Origin: Theropithecus gelada
Taxonomy: Eukaryota > Chordata > Mammalia > Primates > Cercopithecidae
DNA length: 64,000 nucleotides
Reading direction: 5' to 3'
Assembly (NCBI RefSeq): GCF_003255815.1
Contig: NC_037670.1
Location: forward strand, 72,319,624 to 72,383,623
Of the stretch, positions 10,871 to 22,470 are shown piece after piece. Position numbers and translations under genes: made by a program. Every line of letters begins with the position of its first letter. Within the stretch, counting starts at the first letter, position 1. The notes beneath the pieces are model-generated. The model was given only the letters and a program-made list of their open reading frames with translations, was not told the origin of the DNA and did not search any database.

Positions 10871-13655
10871 AACCCCATGGTTCCCAGTATCTGATGTGTA
10901 TTATAAATGAGGATCCGGATGTTTTGAAGTTAATATCCCAGAGCAAGTCTTCAGTTGTCCATTGCTAGTGAAAACATGCTCGCACTTACAATTTTGCTCA
11001 AGTTCAAAGTGCATGAATTTTCCTAATTTTAAATGTGGACATGGTGCTTCATCTCATTACTTATGACTGCCCCTAGCGCCTCACCTACTGTACTACTTTA
11101 GAAGATTGCCAACCCCACGTAGAATGATCATGACTACACTGGCCACACATGCCTGATTTGTATATGGTAACGATGGTCACCAAAATCGAAGGGAGCACAG
11201 AAAATGCAGAATAGGGGATATGTGATTCCAAGTTAGAAATTTCAAAATTCCCTCCAGACTGGGATTGTACCAATGTAAAATATGAGATTTTTTTCCTCCT
11301 GTAAAACTTAATGGAACAAGTAGTTACATCCTTGGGTGGGGAGGGGAGTAGAGTATAATTACCTCTTGAGAAGAGAACACACCCTGGGACTTTCAAGGCA
11401 CAGTCTTCAGGCCTTTTATTTTTCTTTTACTTCTTTTGTGGGTGTGTAATCCTTTCTTAAACATTTGGTCTACATATGGATAGACCTGTGATTTTAAATG
11501 GCCTAATGAGCCTCAGACAGACTTCTAAGTAACACTCATGAATAAGTCAAAGAGAGATTCTCAGATGCTAACATTTATTGTATTGAGATTTTTTTTTGTT
11601 TCTATCTGCTGAATTTTTGCCCCTTTTAAAAAGTTAACACTTATTGAACATAATATATCCTGAATCCTTTGCAGATGTTAAACAATTGACTTTGATTTTT
11701 TCAAAGAAACAAATCCATCTATTACCAAACCAAAAACTTAAAAACAAGCTCTATTTATTTAGGTGATTCTGATAGTAAATCCTTCCTCTCTATTCTGCCT
11801 GAGAAAGAGGATTGCATTTCTCTGCAAAATAAACTTTCTGTGAAGATTAAGATATGACCTAATGTGGACTTGTTCCTTAAAAAGCTGAAGGGTCCAAAAT
11901 ATGACATTACATTTTCTTTCATCTAACCATTTAATTTAGGATGGAGGGCCACGCATTAGCAACAATGCCTTAAAAAAATCAAATAGCATATCTTTCTATA
12001 TTATAACACAAAATGCTGCAGTATGGTAAGTAGCTTTCAGTTAAGTATTGTGTAGACTGGATGTGAAATTCTCATCATGACAGAATACTGATGTGAATAA
12101 GAGTATCAATCACAGGACAACAAATGAGATTGGGAAAAGGGAGGAGGATTTTAACGAAGACAAACTAAATTTTAGTTCCTGAGCGATTTGGCCTTGGACT
12201 CAGGATTATGCCTTCTACATGTGGGCTTTTTTAATCATAAATTTTCCAAAGTTAATGGATTATCACTATTTTGTCAACTGGCTCTCTTCTATTGTCCATG
12301 CCAGAAAAGGTGTTCTCTGCATCCAGCCAGCAGAACAGCAGCAAACTGGGAAAGGTTATCTAGAGTACTATTCATTGTAAATAGAGGCTCTTGACTTCAT
12401 TCAAGAGACTAGCATAAATGAGGGCAGTTGTTTGTGGTAGAATGCAAGCTTGTCTAGTCAGAGAGAAGCTGTTAGCCTTCTTTAACATACTCTAGCATAG
12501 ATCAGTAATGTATCTGCAAGTGTTCATTTTAAGGTACACCTTTGAGCTGGTCATCTGTTCTTATCAGGCATACACACTCCAGGAATGGTGGGCTAGCATG
12601 GAAAAAATCTTAAACAAAAGGCGAACGCCAGATACAGTTTTCACAAGATAGGTTTCAACTATCTTCAAGATTGATAAACACCAGGGGCTTTGTTCTTTAG
12701 CATAATGGATATTAGAAATGCTCCTTTCTCAGTGAATGTAATGTCAAGATATATGAACTGGGTAGACCTACTACAGAGACGTTTATACCTTCACATAAAT
12801 GAGAATGAAGCATAAGAATATGGGAAGCCTAATGGCCTGAACCCTTTAGAAGGGTGGCCTGGGCTCTCCGAAGTCCTCTTATGTCTATTCTCTGATTTGA
12901 ATAATTCTTGGTCATCACTATCTAGGTGGCTACCAAAGTCAACCAGAAGGAACTTCAAAATTATGAGCTGAAGTGGTTACGTTTTCTATTTATTTATTTA
13001 TTTATTTGTCACGGGTTTATTTGTTGTTTGCTTTTAATAACACTTTGCAATAGTAGTGAAAGGACTGTTCTAAAAACCCAGGACAAACAAACCAAATTGG
13101 TTACAGTGTGAGATTCACTGAATCGAATTACCCATGTTTTCTTCATGTAGGAAAAAATATCTGCCCTAAAGCACAAAACTGTATTCAAAATGTTACAGTT
13201 CCTTGTCCTTATGTCTCATCTAAATATACTATATGAACAGTTCACTACTGGAAAAACAATTCACACCATTCACTCGATGTTATTATAGTGGAATTTTGTT
13301 AAAAATCACTCAGTGATGTCGGGCTTTTTTTTCTTTTTTATTTTTTTGGTTCCAGCAAATTTGCCCAGGAAGGGAAAGTAGGAATTGCCATTCACACCCC
13401 ATTGTGTACTGTTTTCTTTCTTTTGGTGGCTGGTAGTTCAGAGGGATTCTTCTGGTGAAATAAGGAAGTATGGGAAATTGTTTTTTGACAACTAGAAATA
13501 GTTTTAGATCAAGTCTCTTTTTCCTTCATCACATATTCACTCATTGCCGCTTATGGACAGGAAGCATGAAAAGCTGTAAAAATGTTACTATGAGTGCAAA
13601 AAACCAATGCCGAGTGAGAGAAGAGATAAAATAGGGGCAGCACCTTAGATTTTGC
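10871..13655. other. Unassigned DNA
   Basis: No confident gene or mobile element. It contains short A/T runs and a TATT microsatellite at 12987-13007. The open frames of 61-103 codons show no recognisable domain. Confidence 0.4.
12987..13007. repeat. (TATT)5 microsatellite
   Basis: Five perfect TATT units plus one base. It is not attached to an Alu tail. Confidence 0.9.
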
Positions 13656-14158
13656 TGCTATGGTAGCCAGTCTCCACGATGGCAACCAATGATCCTTGCT
13701 TCCTACTAGCCACGCCTTTGTTTGGTGTCCCCCATACTGAACAGGGATGACCTCTGTGTTCAATCAAATACTGCAGAAGTAAGGATGTCTGACCTCTGAG
13801 AACAGGTCATAAAAGGTATTGCAGCTTCTGCTTTGATATCTTGAATCATTTGCTCTGGAGGAAGCCAAAGACTGTGCCCTGTGGAGAGGTTTACTGGGGA
13901 GAAACTAAAGCTGACCACTAATAGCCAGGTCGAGCTGGCCAGCCATGTCAGTGGGCCACTTTGGAAGCAGCACCTGCAACCCCAGTCAAACCTTCAGATG
14001 AGTGCAGCCCAGGCCAACACGTGACAGTCAAGATCAACCAAGATTGCTTCTGAATTTCAGACCCACAGTAACTGAAAAATAAGAAACACTTATTTTGGTT
14101 AAAGCCACTACATTTGGGGGTATATTATGTAGCAATAGATACAGCTACTAACCCAACA
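13656..14158 (+). mobile_element. MLT1-type LTR (MaLR), sense
   Basis: It contains the MLT1 succession 'caacccc.agtcaaaccttcagatgagtgcagcc', 'gacccacagtaactg', 'ggttaaagccactacatttg' and 'tatgtagcaatagatac'. The 5' half is more diverged. The copy ends near 'ctaacccaaca'. Confidence 0.75.
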
Positions 14159-14979
14159 TGATTTCCAACCCTATTCTCTTTTGACTGACTCCTGCTATGG
14201 AGATTTTTTAAAAGCAAGATATGAACGTTCTTATTAGCCTCCCTTGTAGCCAGAAGTGGGCATGGAACTCGTTCTGACCAATAAGACATAAACAGGAGTT
14301 GACTGAAGAAGCTGTCTTATAAAAGGAGCAGGTAGAAGGAGAGTTCATCACACAGCACCTTCCTCCCAGTTTCTGCTACGCACATGATGTCTGGGGCTGA
14401 CGTAGCTATCTTATAGCAGGGATGTAACATGCATAAGGGTAAAAAGCTGACAGCAGAGGATTGTGGAGTAAAACAAGTACACAGCTCAGGTCCCTTATAA
14501 CACTGTTGGGTAAGTAAATTAATGTTGGCAACTTCCTACCACCTTGGTGAGTGATTAAAATAAACTCTGTTTTTATACCACTATTAGCTAAGTATTCTAT
14601 CACTTGCGGCTGACAGAACTCCTCCTTTTTTGAACCAAGAAGGGGTGCTTTAGAGAACAGGTCCTCAAATGCAGAGTTGGCCGAATGAAAGAGATAGGAC
14701 ATCTGGCTGTTAGGTTCCAACCCTTTCTGTTTGGAAACAGGATCACCTTTACTATGCAGTGGTGACACATTTGTTGTAACTGTTGCCTGTTGCATGCAGG
14801 CTGCACAATGATAAAAGCTGTAGCGTTAGAGGTAAATGTAAAAACACTGGTTGGGCAAGCTTATTTTTCCATACATACATCATACATTTTGGAACATTTG
14901 GAAAACTCACATGGGAGGTGAATGACTTCTGTGAGCACTTCACAGCATGGCATGTTAAAGAGTATGACCCTTTATACAC

Positions 14980-15024
<45 letters not shown>

Positions 15025-15119
15025 AGTCATTCTGAAAGCTTTGGGTTTGTATGTTTGGTTTTTGTAACAATTTTTGTGTGAAGAAACAAAATAGGCAACT
15101 TCAAAACACAAGGGAATAA
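14159..15119. other. Mostly unassigned; possible old repeat at 14170-14400
   Basis: The segment 14230-14345 ('agcctcccttgtagccag', 'gaccaataagacataaacag') resembles a common mammalian interspersed repeat whose family I cannot name. The rest is unassigned except for the CA microsatellite at 14985-15022. Confidence 0.35.
14985..15022. repeat. (AC)19 microsatellite
   Basis: Nineteen uninterrupted AC units, 38 bp, preceded by one imperfect unit. Perfect repeats of this length usually vary between individuals. It creates artificial Cys-Val / Thr-His frames on the two strands. Confidence 0.97.
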
Positions 15120-15414
15120 GCCGGGCATGGTGGCTGATGCCTGAAACCCCAGCACTTTGGGAGGCTGAGGTGGGAGGATCCCCTGAGGTCAGGAGTTCGA
15201 GACCAGTCTGGCCAACATGGTGAAACTGCATCTCTACTAAAAATACAAAAATTAGCCCGGCATGGTAGTGCACGCTGTAATCCCAGTTACTCAGGAGGCT
15301 GAGGCAGAAGAATCGCTTGAACCTGGGAGGTAAAGGTTGCAGTGAGCCAAGATTGAGCCACTGCACTCCAGCCCGGGGCGCAGAGTGAGGCTCCATCACA
15401 CACACACAAAAAAA
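15120..15414 (+). mobile_element. Alu SINE (AluS-like) with CA-rich tail
   Basis: Complete dimer. The tail begins (CA)n and ends in eight A. Flanking direct repeats cacaaggga (near 15107 and 15417) mark the insertion site. Confidence 0.95.
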
Positions 15415-15609
15415 ACCACAAGGGATTTTTCTCCTTGGTGTTTCTCTGCTTTGATGAGTAACACCCAAGTAAGCATTACGCAGGATCCGGTATATACTTC
15501 TCCTATTTAGCCCATGAATTGAAAATCTACATTGGCAAAAGATCTAGACACAAGATCTCATAAAACATATTTCACTTGTTGCCCTGATGATGAAGTAATA
15601 ATTGTTAGA

Positions 15610-15812
15610 AAAGTAATAGTAGCCATATTTCAATTCTATACTGTTTCTAAGCATACTCTATATGCTATTTTATCTATATTTAACAATAACTCCATGAAGT
15701 AAGTTTTTTTTATCAGTCCCTTTGCCAGATGAGAAGACTGATGATGCTTACAAAGTAAGCCCGGCACTGTTGAGTTCAGAGCTTTTGCTCATATCATTAT
15801 GTCTCAATGCCT
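15610..15812 (+). mobile_element. MIR SINE fragment
   Basis: Diverged MIR core: 'tgtttctaagcatactc', 'aacaataactccatgaagta', 'ccagatgagaagactgatg', followed by degenerated 'aagtaagcccggcactg'. Confidence 0.65.
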
Positions 15813-15879
15813 CCTGTTTCCGGCTCCCACATCTCCCCAACCCCATCCAAATCTAAATCAATTACCAGCTACTGTTAAT

Positions 15880-16450
15880 TATATATTTGATATTACTCGC
15901 TTTTGTCGGCTTTCCAGATGTGACTAGCCTCAGCCACCTCACTGGTCTCCCTGAGTCCTCTCCAATCTGACTGCAGCCACAGACATCTTTCTTGTCTATA
16001 TACTTGTTCATATTTCTCCACCGTTGTTCAAAGAATTAGGTCAAAACTCCTTGACAGGACACTTCTGAATTGTGTCACTTACCCCTTCCTTGCTTTCCAG
16101 CCTCATCTCCCAGCAGTCCTCTCCATTCTGACACCTCTGTCTCCGAACTCTTACTGCTTATTCTGTGTTTGATCCATATTGGATGTCTCCCAGTTCCTTA
16201 TACTTTTCCAGTTCCAGGCGTCTGTAGCCGAAAGCGCCTCTGCATGGAGCAATTTCCCTGACTCTTTTTGCCCAACTCCCATACCTCCTTCATCTTAGAC
16301 ATCACTTCTGACCCCCAACTGTAGGTTAAGTGGCCTCACTAGATGTTTCTTTTAGCACCATGTGCTTCTATTAATCCAGGCCTCACTGTTGTGCCTTTTT
16401 CTCTCTCTGAGCCTAGCATAACTAAACTTGCACAGTTAACTACTCATTCT
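15880..16450 (+). mobile_element. L2 LINE, sense 3' part
   Basis: Shows the CT-rich L2 3' region in sense: 'gtcaaaactccttgacagga', 'cttgctttccagcctcatct', 'ctccattctgacacctctg', 'gagcaatttccctgactc', 'atacctccttcatcttagac'. The reading frame is destroyed by indels. L2 has been inactive since early mammals. Confidence 0.7.
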
Positions 16451-16553
16451 CCTTCTAAAACACACCACATTTTCTACACATACAAATATATATGCATATA
16501 GGCAATGTATATTTTATATGTATGTGATTACACATTAGAAGATTTGAGAAATT

Positions 16554-16845
16554 GGCCAGGTGCGGTGGCTCACGCCTGTAACCCCTGCACTTCGGGAGGC
16601 CGAGGCGGGCAGATCACCTGAGGTCAGGAGTTTGAGACCAGATTGGCCAACACGGAAACCCCGTCTCCACTAAAAATACAAAAAATAAGCTGGGCATGGT
16701 GGCACGTGCCTATAATCCCAGCTACTCGGGGAGCTGAGGCAGAAGAATTGCTTGAACCCAAGAGGCAGAGGTTGCAGTGAGCCAGGATCACACCACAACA
16801 CTCCACTCCGGGCAGCAGAGTGAAACTCTGTCTCAAAAAAAAAAA
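16554..16845 (+). mobile_element. Alu SINE (AluS-like)
   Basis: Complete dimer with a 12-A tail. A 13-bp target duplication with one mismatch flanks it: agatttgagaaat at 16540-16552 and agattttagaaat at 16846-16858. Confidence 0.96.
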
Positions 16846-16858
16846 AGATTTTAGAAAT

Positions 16859-18879
16859 ACATACATAATATTACATATAATTATCTAACAGGAGGAGAGA
16901 TTCTCTTTTCAACTCTAGAGTCATACTCTAATTTATATTCTTATGACCTTACTCCACCTTCTAAGTACACTAGGTTCAATCAAAAACTACCTTCCTAATA
17001 TACAGCACCCACCTCCACCTTCTGCTTTATGGACAGCAGAACTTCTCATCTTTGTCTCCTAAATCACTGACTTGATTTTCTATAGTTCTTTACTATCATT
17101 TTTGATATACATTCTAATATTGCTATGTACTTCAACAGAAAACTATTTCTATATCAACCTTTCCCCTAAAACAACAACAACAACAACAAAACCAGTCTGT
17201 CTGGATTTCTTCATTTCTTTTTGTTAACTAGAGCCATTTTTATACATTTCCCAATTTATTTTTATTTATTTTACTGTTTTATTTTTCTTGGATGAGGCTA
17301 TTCTTTGGAAGTGGAGGCATGCATGCTGGGGCCACAATTTTTGGTCCCCACCCAGGTTCTTTCCTGCTATGGTTGGTGAGAATTCCTCTGTAGCTGTCAA
17401 ACGGTTCACAACTGTCTTCGGTTTTTGTAACTGTTCTGCCTTTTTAAATGTCTTCATTAGTATTTCAGTAGAGAGCCAGGGAAGGACATTTCATAAAATG
17501 TGAATATGATGCCATTTTGAATTGAAATCCCTGCCCATCCTTAAAGGACTTATTCTTCCACCATAAGTGGCACTAACCAGCTCTATTTCTCTGAAGTGAA
17601 GCATCAGATTTGGAAATAAACTGCAACAGGGAGTTTGCACTACAAGGTAATGAAACTTCCCACAGACTATATATCCTATAGTAAAAGTCTCCATTTTATG
17701 TAGCCACTCCTTTTATAAAATTTATTCTTTCCAGGAAGAAATAGTATTTGGTACTTTAACAATAACAAACCTGTTCTTTCAAAAAAACAAAGAATGGTCT
17801 CCTAGTTGAAGCCTTTTACATTTTTTTTCTTTCATAATATGCTTAATCTTTAATCGGATCAACCCTCATTTTAATAGAACATTTAAAAGTGTAAAATCTG
17901 TGGCTAGTTTTCATTGTTGTTATTGTTGTAGTGGCTCTTTGTTATTGTTTTAAATGGCTTTGACAGGAAGAGTTTGGGTCGTAGAAAAGGTTTCTAGATA
18001 TCTGGAATATCTTTTAAAGTGGCAAAACCCTTTGTATAATTGAGGGAAGAATTATTATCTCCAACAGTATAATGTCACAATGCATAAATTTTAGACCATG
18101 AAAGATAGAATCGGCTCCAAAGCATAGGCAATTTTGTTTCAAAGATTGGTTTTTGTTCATGAAAAAAATGTAATGCAGTTAGTCCCCTCATATTTATTAA
18201 GTGATAGGTGACTATAAAAGAAGTTTATGAATTGTACAGCCTCCATTTGTATGTTGTACTTCAGTCAGAGACATTTTATGGATGGTTATATAATACTCTT
18301 CAGCTTTACATAGCTCCCTTAAATAGAACCACAAAACTCCTCACAGAGAGTTTCATTCATAAATAAATAAAAAAGGAAAAGAAGGCTTTAAGGCAAGATT
18401 TAAATAGAGGAAGTGACTCAGTGGTTCAGAGGGAGTTTTGGCAAAGAGATGAAATAGCATCCACAGAAGAAGAAACTAAATGATGAAAGGCCATGGGAAG
18501 TTAGAGTCAGAGCAGCAAAGAGAGGAGCAGAGCCCACAGGTGGTTTATAAGAAATACTTAGCACAGAGCAGCATTAGAATCCATGTTGGTGAAAGTAACA
18601 GACACATCACTCTACAGAAAATCAAATCAGTGATTAAGGGGCAAAGACGAGATGTTCTCCTGATACATGGAAGAAAGAAACAAAGAAATGAAAACAACAT
18701 GAGAAAGAAGGTAACAGACGTGGAGGATGGAGATTCCAAGTTTTAATCTAAACAAAATAGAATTTTCCAAATAAGAAACAAAGACAAATGGAACAAAACT
18801 AGTTACAATTTATTGAAGAAAATGTTACTGATATTGATAGAGATCTAAATATTGTGGTTTAAAAGTAAATACTGAAATT
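16859..18879. other. Unassigned DNA
   Basis: No gene or recognisable mobile element. A (CAA) microsatellite lies at 17168-17190. Frames of up to 88 codons lack any recognisable domain. Confidence 0.4.
17168..17190. repeat. (ACA)n microsatellite
   Basis: About seven ACA/CAA units, not attached to an Alu. Confidence 0.85.
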
Positions 18880-19112
18880 CTGGAAAACACAAACTAATTT
18901 ATAGTGGCATATTACAGGTTGCCAAGGTCTGGGATGGGGGAAGATCACCTACAAAAGGATATGAGGGAGCCTGTTTGGGGGATTGTGGTGGTGGATATAC
19001 ACCACCACATTTATCATTTATACATTTATCAAAACTTATCAAATTGTACACACAGAAAGGAGACATTTTATTGTATGTAAACTACACCTACATGAAATTA
19101 ATATTATTGAAA
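18880..19112 (+). mobile_element. L1M 3' end, sense
   Basis: Typical L1M 3'-UTR text: 'aggttgccaaggtctggga', 'gattgtggtggtggatatac', 'catttatcaaaacttatcaa', 'attttattgtatgtaaacta'. It ends where a second L1, in the opposite direction, begins with its own 3' end. Confidence 0.75.
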
Positions 19113-20704
19113 TTTTTATTTTGAGATAATTATAGATTCATACGCAGTTGTAAGAAATAATACAGAGCTCCCACATAACCTTTACGCAGTTTCCTTCAAC
19201 AGTAACATCTTGTAAAACTATTGTTCAATCTCACAGTGAGGATGTTGACATTGATAGAGTAAAGATATATTCCATCACCACAGTCTCATAACCACAGGGA
19301 TCCTTTACGTTGCCCTTTGACACCCACATCCACTTCCTTTCTGGCCCCACCTTCTCCTTAAATCCTAGCAACCACTCATCTAGTTTCCATTTCTATAATT
19401 TTGTTATTTCAAGAATGTACATATAAAAGGAATCTTACCATATGTAACTTACTGGGATTGTCTTTATCTCTGGGCATGATTCCCTGGTGATCCATACAAG
19501 TCACTGCACGTATCAATAGTTTGTTTCTTCTTATTACATTCTGTAACTTGTCTTTTCATCTCTTAATAAAGTATCTCACAGAGGAAAGCTCTTAATTTTG
19601 ATGAAATTCAATTCACCATTTTTTCCTTTTATGGACGGTGTTCTGATGTCAGCTCTAAGATCTCTCTGCCTAACCCAGATCCTAAAGATATTTCTCCTTA
19701 AAATATGTGATGCATTTTGAGTAAATTTTTGTATAAGATGTGAAACTTAGGTTAGGTTTTTTGTTTTTTGTTTTGTATTGCCAATGGATGTCCAGTTTCT
19801 CCAACATCATTTGTTAAAAAGGCTCTCTCTCCCTACTGAATTGCTTTTGCACCTTTGTCAAAAATCAATTGGGTATATTTGTGGGGATCTATTTCTGGGT
19901 TCTCTCTTCTGTTCACTGATCTACGTGTCTATCTGTTCTCTGTACACCATCTTGTTTACTGTAGCTATAAAATAAGTCTTGAAACCAAGTAGACTAATTC
20001 TTACTTTCCTAATCTTCATTTTCAAAATTGTTTAAGCTAGACTAGATCCTTTGCCTCTAAATAAAAAATTTAGAATAAGCTTGTTTATGTTTTGCTTGGA
20101 TTTTTATAGGAATTCCATGAAACTTATATATCAACTTGGAGACATGACATCTTTCCTATGTTGTCTTCAAGTATATCTCCACTTGAAAAGTATATTTGAT
20201 TTCATTCATTTGTAGTTTGTAACATACAAGTGCTATATATGTTTTGTTAGGTTTACATCTATTTCATTTTTATCCTTGAGAGAATGTAAATGGTACTGTA
20301 TATTTAATTTTGGTGTCCACATGTACACTGCTAGTATATAGACATACAATTGATTTTGATGTGTTTAATATGCACCCCCTACCTTGCTGAACTCAATTAT
20401 TAGTTCTAGAAGTATTCAGCATAGTAAATTATGTCATTTGTAAATAAAGACCATTTATTTTCTACCTTTCCAATTCATGTATCTTTTATTTCCTTTCCCT
20501 GCCTTGTTGTGGTGGCTAGAACTTCCAGAACTTTGTAGATGCTCTTTATCACGCTGATAAAGTTTTCCTTTGTTTATACTTTTCTGAGAGTCTTATAATG
20601 AATGAGTGTTTCATTTTTGTCAAATGCTTTTTCTTAGTTGACTGACATGATTATGTGGTTGTTCATCTTTAGCCTATTAATATGATGGATCCATGGTGTC
20701 CCAC

Positions 20705-20792
20705 AGATTGGAAGACTCAACAGAGGAAAAATGTTAATTCTCTCCAAATTGATTTACAGGTTTCACACAATTCCTATCAAAATCTGAGCAAG
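20705..20792 (+). mobile_element. L1 ORF2 piece in opposite direction inside the antisense L1
   Basis: About 88 bp ('attggaagactcaacagag', 'ctccaaattgatttacagg', 'ttcctatcaaaatctgagc') is L1 ORF2 sense sequence, while the sequence on both sides is antisense ORF2. The same ORF2 portion also exists in antisense near 20118-20172, so this is an extra inverted copy, not just a flipped segment. Confidence 0.7.
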
Positions 20793-21240
20793 ACACAGAC
20801 AACATTTTGTTTTCAAGCATTGTAACTTGTACCCTGGAATAAACCCCATTTAGTCATGGTATATCATTATTTTTATATATGGCCAAATTCCATCTGCTAA
20901 TATTTTAAGTAGTTTTGCTTCTATATTCATGATGGATAATGGTCTGTGGCTTTCTTTTGAGTACTTCCTTGTCTGTTCATAAAATGAACTGGAAGTGCTC
21001 TGTCCTCTTTTAATTCCTAGAAGTTTGTGTAAAATTGGTGTTAATTTTTTCTTTTTAACATTGGTAGAATTTTCCCTTGCCATCATCTGGGCTTGAAGGT
21101 TTCTTTTGGGGGAGTTTTAAAATTTCGACCTCAATTTTATTAATAATTGAAAGGCTATTTATATTATGTGTTTAATATTGAGTGAATTATAGTATTTTGT
21201 ATTTTTGAAAGAAGGCCAATTCCATATAAGTTGTCAAATT

Positions 21241-21352
21241 TAAGCCAGGCACAGCTACTAAAGAGGCTGAGGCAGAAGGACTGGTCAAGCTCAGGAGTTT
21301 GAGAACAGCTTGAGCAACATGGCAGGACAATATCTCTAAAAAAAATTTTTTT
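21241..21352 (+). mobile_element. Alu monomer-like fragment, rearranged
   Basis: Contains 'aagccaggcacagctacta', 'gaggctgaggcagaagg', 'aggagtttgagaacagcttg' and an A-run followed by a T-run. The first part of the arm is deleted or joined out of order. It could be a free left monomer (FLAM) or a truncated AluJ. It sits inside the antisense L1. Confidence 0.65.
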
Positions 21353-21718
21353 AATGTAAAAATAAGTCATCAGATTTATGTGTGTACAGTTGTTCATAGT
21401 ATACCTTTATTATCCTTTTGATATCTGCAAGGTTTGTAGTAATATCCTGTTTAATTTCCTATATTAGTACATTCTGTCTTCCTCCTTTTTAACTTTGGCA
21501 GTCTTTGAAAAGGTTTGTCAATTTTATCGGTCTTTTCATAAAACCAGCCCTTCATTTCATTGATTTTCTTTCTTGGCTTTCTGCTTTGAATTTCATTGAT
21601 TTCTGCTTTTACCTTTATTAATACCTTCCTTCTCTTTCTGTTTTATGTTGCTCTGCTTTTCTAGGTTCTTGAGGTAAGAAAGAGCTTAGATTATTGATAT
21701 AAGACTTTTCTTCTTCTC

Positions 21719-21786
21719 TTTTTTTTTTTTTGAGATGGAGTTTACTGTGTCGCCCAGGCTGGAGTGCAGTTTCCTCGTAGCTTCCA
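21719..21786 (-). mobile_element. Truncated Alu, right arm end only
   Basis: A T-run of 13 followed by 'gagatggagtttactgtgt' and 'cgcccaggctggagtgcag' is the 3' end of an antisense Alu. The copy stops after about 68 bp and L1 sequence resumes, so it was 5'-truncated on insertion. Confidence 0.8.
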
Positions 21787-22221
21787 TGATGTCTGATGAG
21801 AAAGCTACAGGCATTCAAATTGTATTTCCTCTGTAGGGAAGGTGTTATTTTTCTTTAGTTGTCTTCAATATTTTTTTCTATGTCTTTAGTTTTTAGTTTT
21901 CATTATTATGATGCATTTTGGGATTAATTTCTTTAGGTTTTTGTTTAGGGTGTGCTCCGCTTCTTGAATCTCTACAACTATGTCTCTCAACAAATTTGGT
22001 GAGCTTTTCGTCAAATTTTTTCTAGTACTTTTTCCACGCTACTCTTTTTCTTCTATCCTTCCTGGCCTCCAGTAACAGGGCTGTTAGATCCCACAGGTCC
22101 CCGAAGCTCTGCTTATTTCTTTTTTTCTAGTCTAGTTTCTATCTGTTGTCCATTAAGGGTGATTTCTTTTGTTTTATCTTCAAGTTCACTGATTCTTTTC
22201 TTGGTTCCTTTCATTCTGCTG

Positions 22222-22470
22222 TTAAATCCACCACTGAGTTGTGGGTTTTTTTGTTTTGGAGTGTTTTTTTTTGGTTATTGTATTTTTCAGTTCTAAAATG
22301 TCCATTTGATTCTTTTTTAGATTTTCTATTTCTTTGCTGAGACTTTCTATTTCTTTGCTGAGATTTTCTATATTTTCATTTCTTTCAGGCATATTTATAA
22401 TTGCTTGAAGTATTTTAATTATGGCTGCTTTAAAATATTTGTCATATAATTCTAGCATCTCTGTTGGCAT
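22222..22470 (-). pseudogene. Remnant of L1 ORF1 (coiled-coil part)
   Basis: An 82-codon open frame in the antisense L1. It encodes repeated EN-LSKEIE heptad units (two near-identical copies in tandem) followed by a basic, lysine-rich end. This fits the coiled-coil trimerisation part of an L1/HAL1 ORF1 RNA-binding protein. The RNA-recognition and C-terminal domains do not follow in frame, so it is a relic and not a gene. Confidence 0.55.

Noticed and set aside
14752..15468. 238-codon minus-strand open frame, the longest in the window
   Set aside because: It reads through an antisense Alu, then the CA microsatellite (a Cys-Val run) and unassigned DNA. Composition and content are those of a repeat-derived chance frame.
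20850..21086. Minus-strand frame with reverse-transcriptase-like residues
   Set aside because: It is genuine L1 RT ancestry but only a decayed stretch of ORF2; not an active or host gene. Annotated within the L1.
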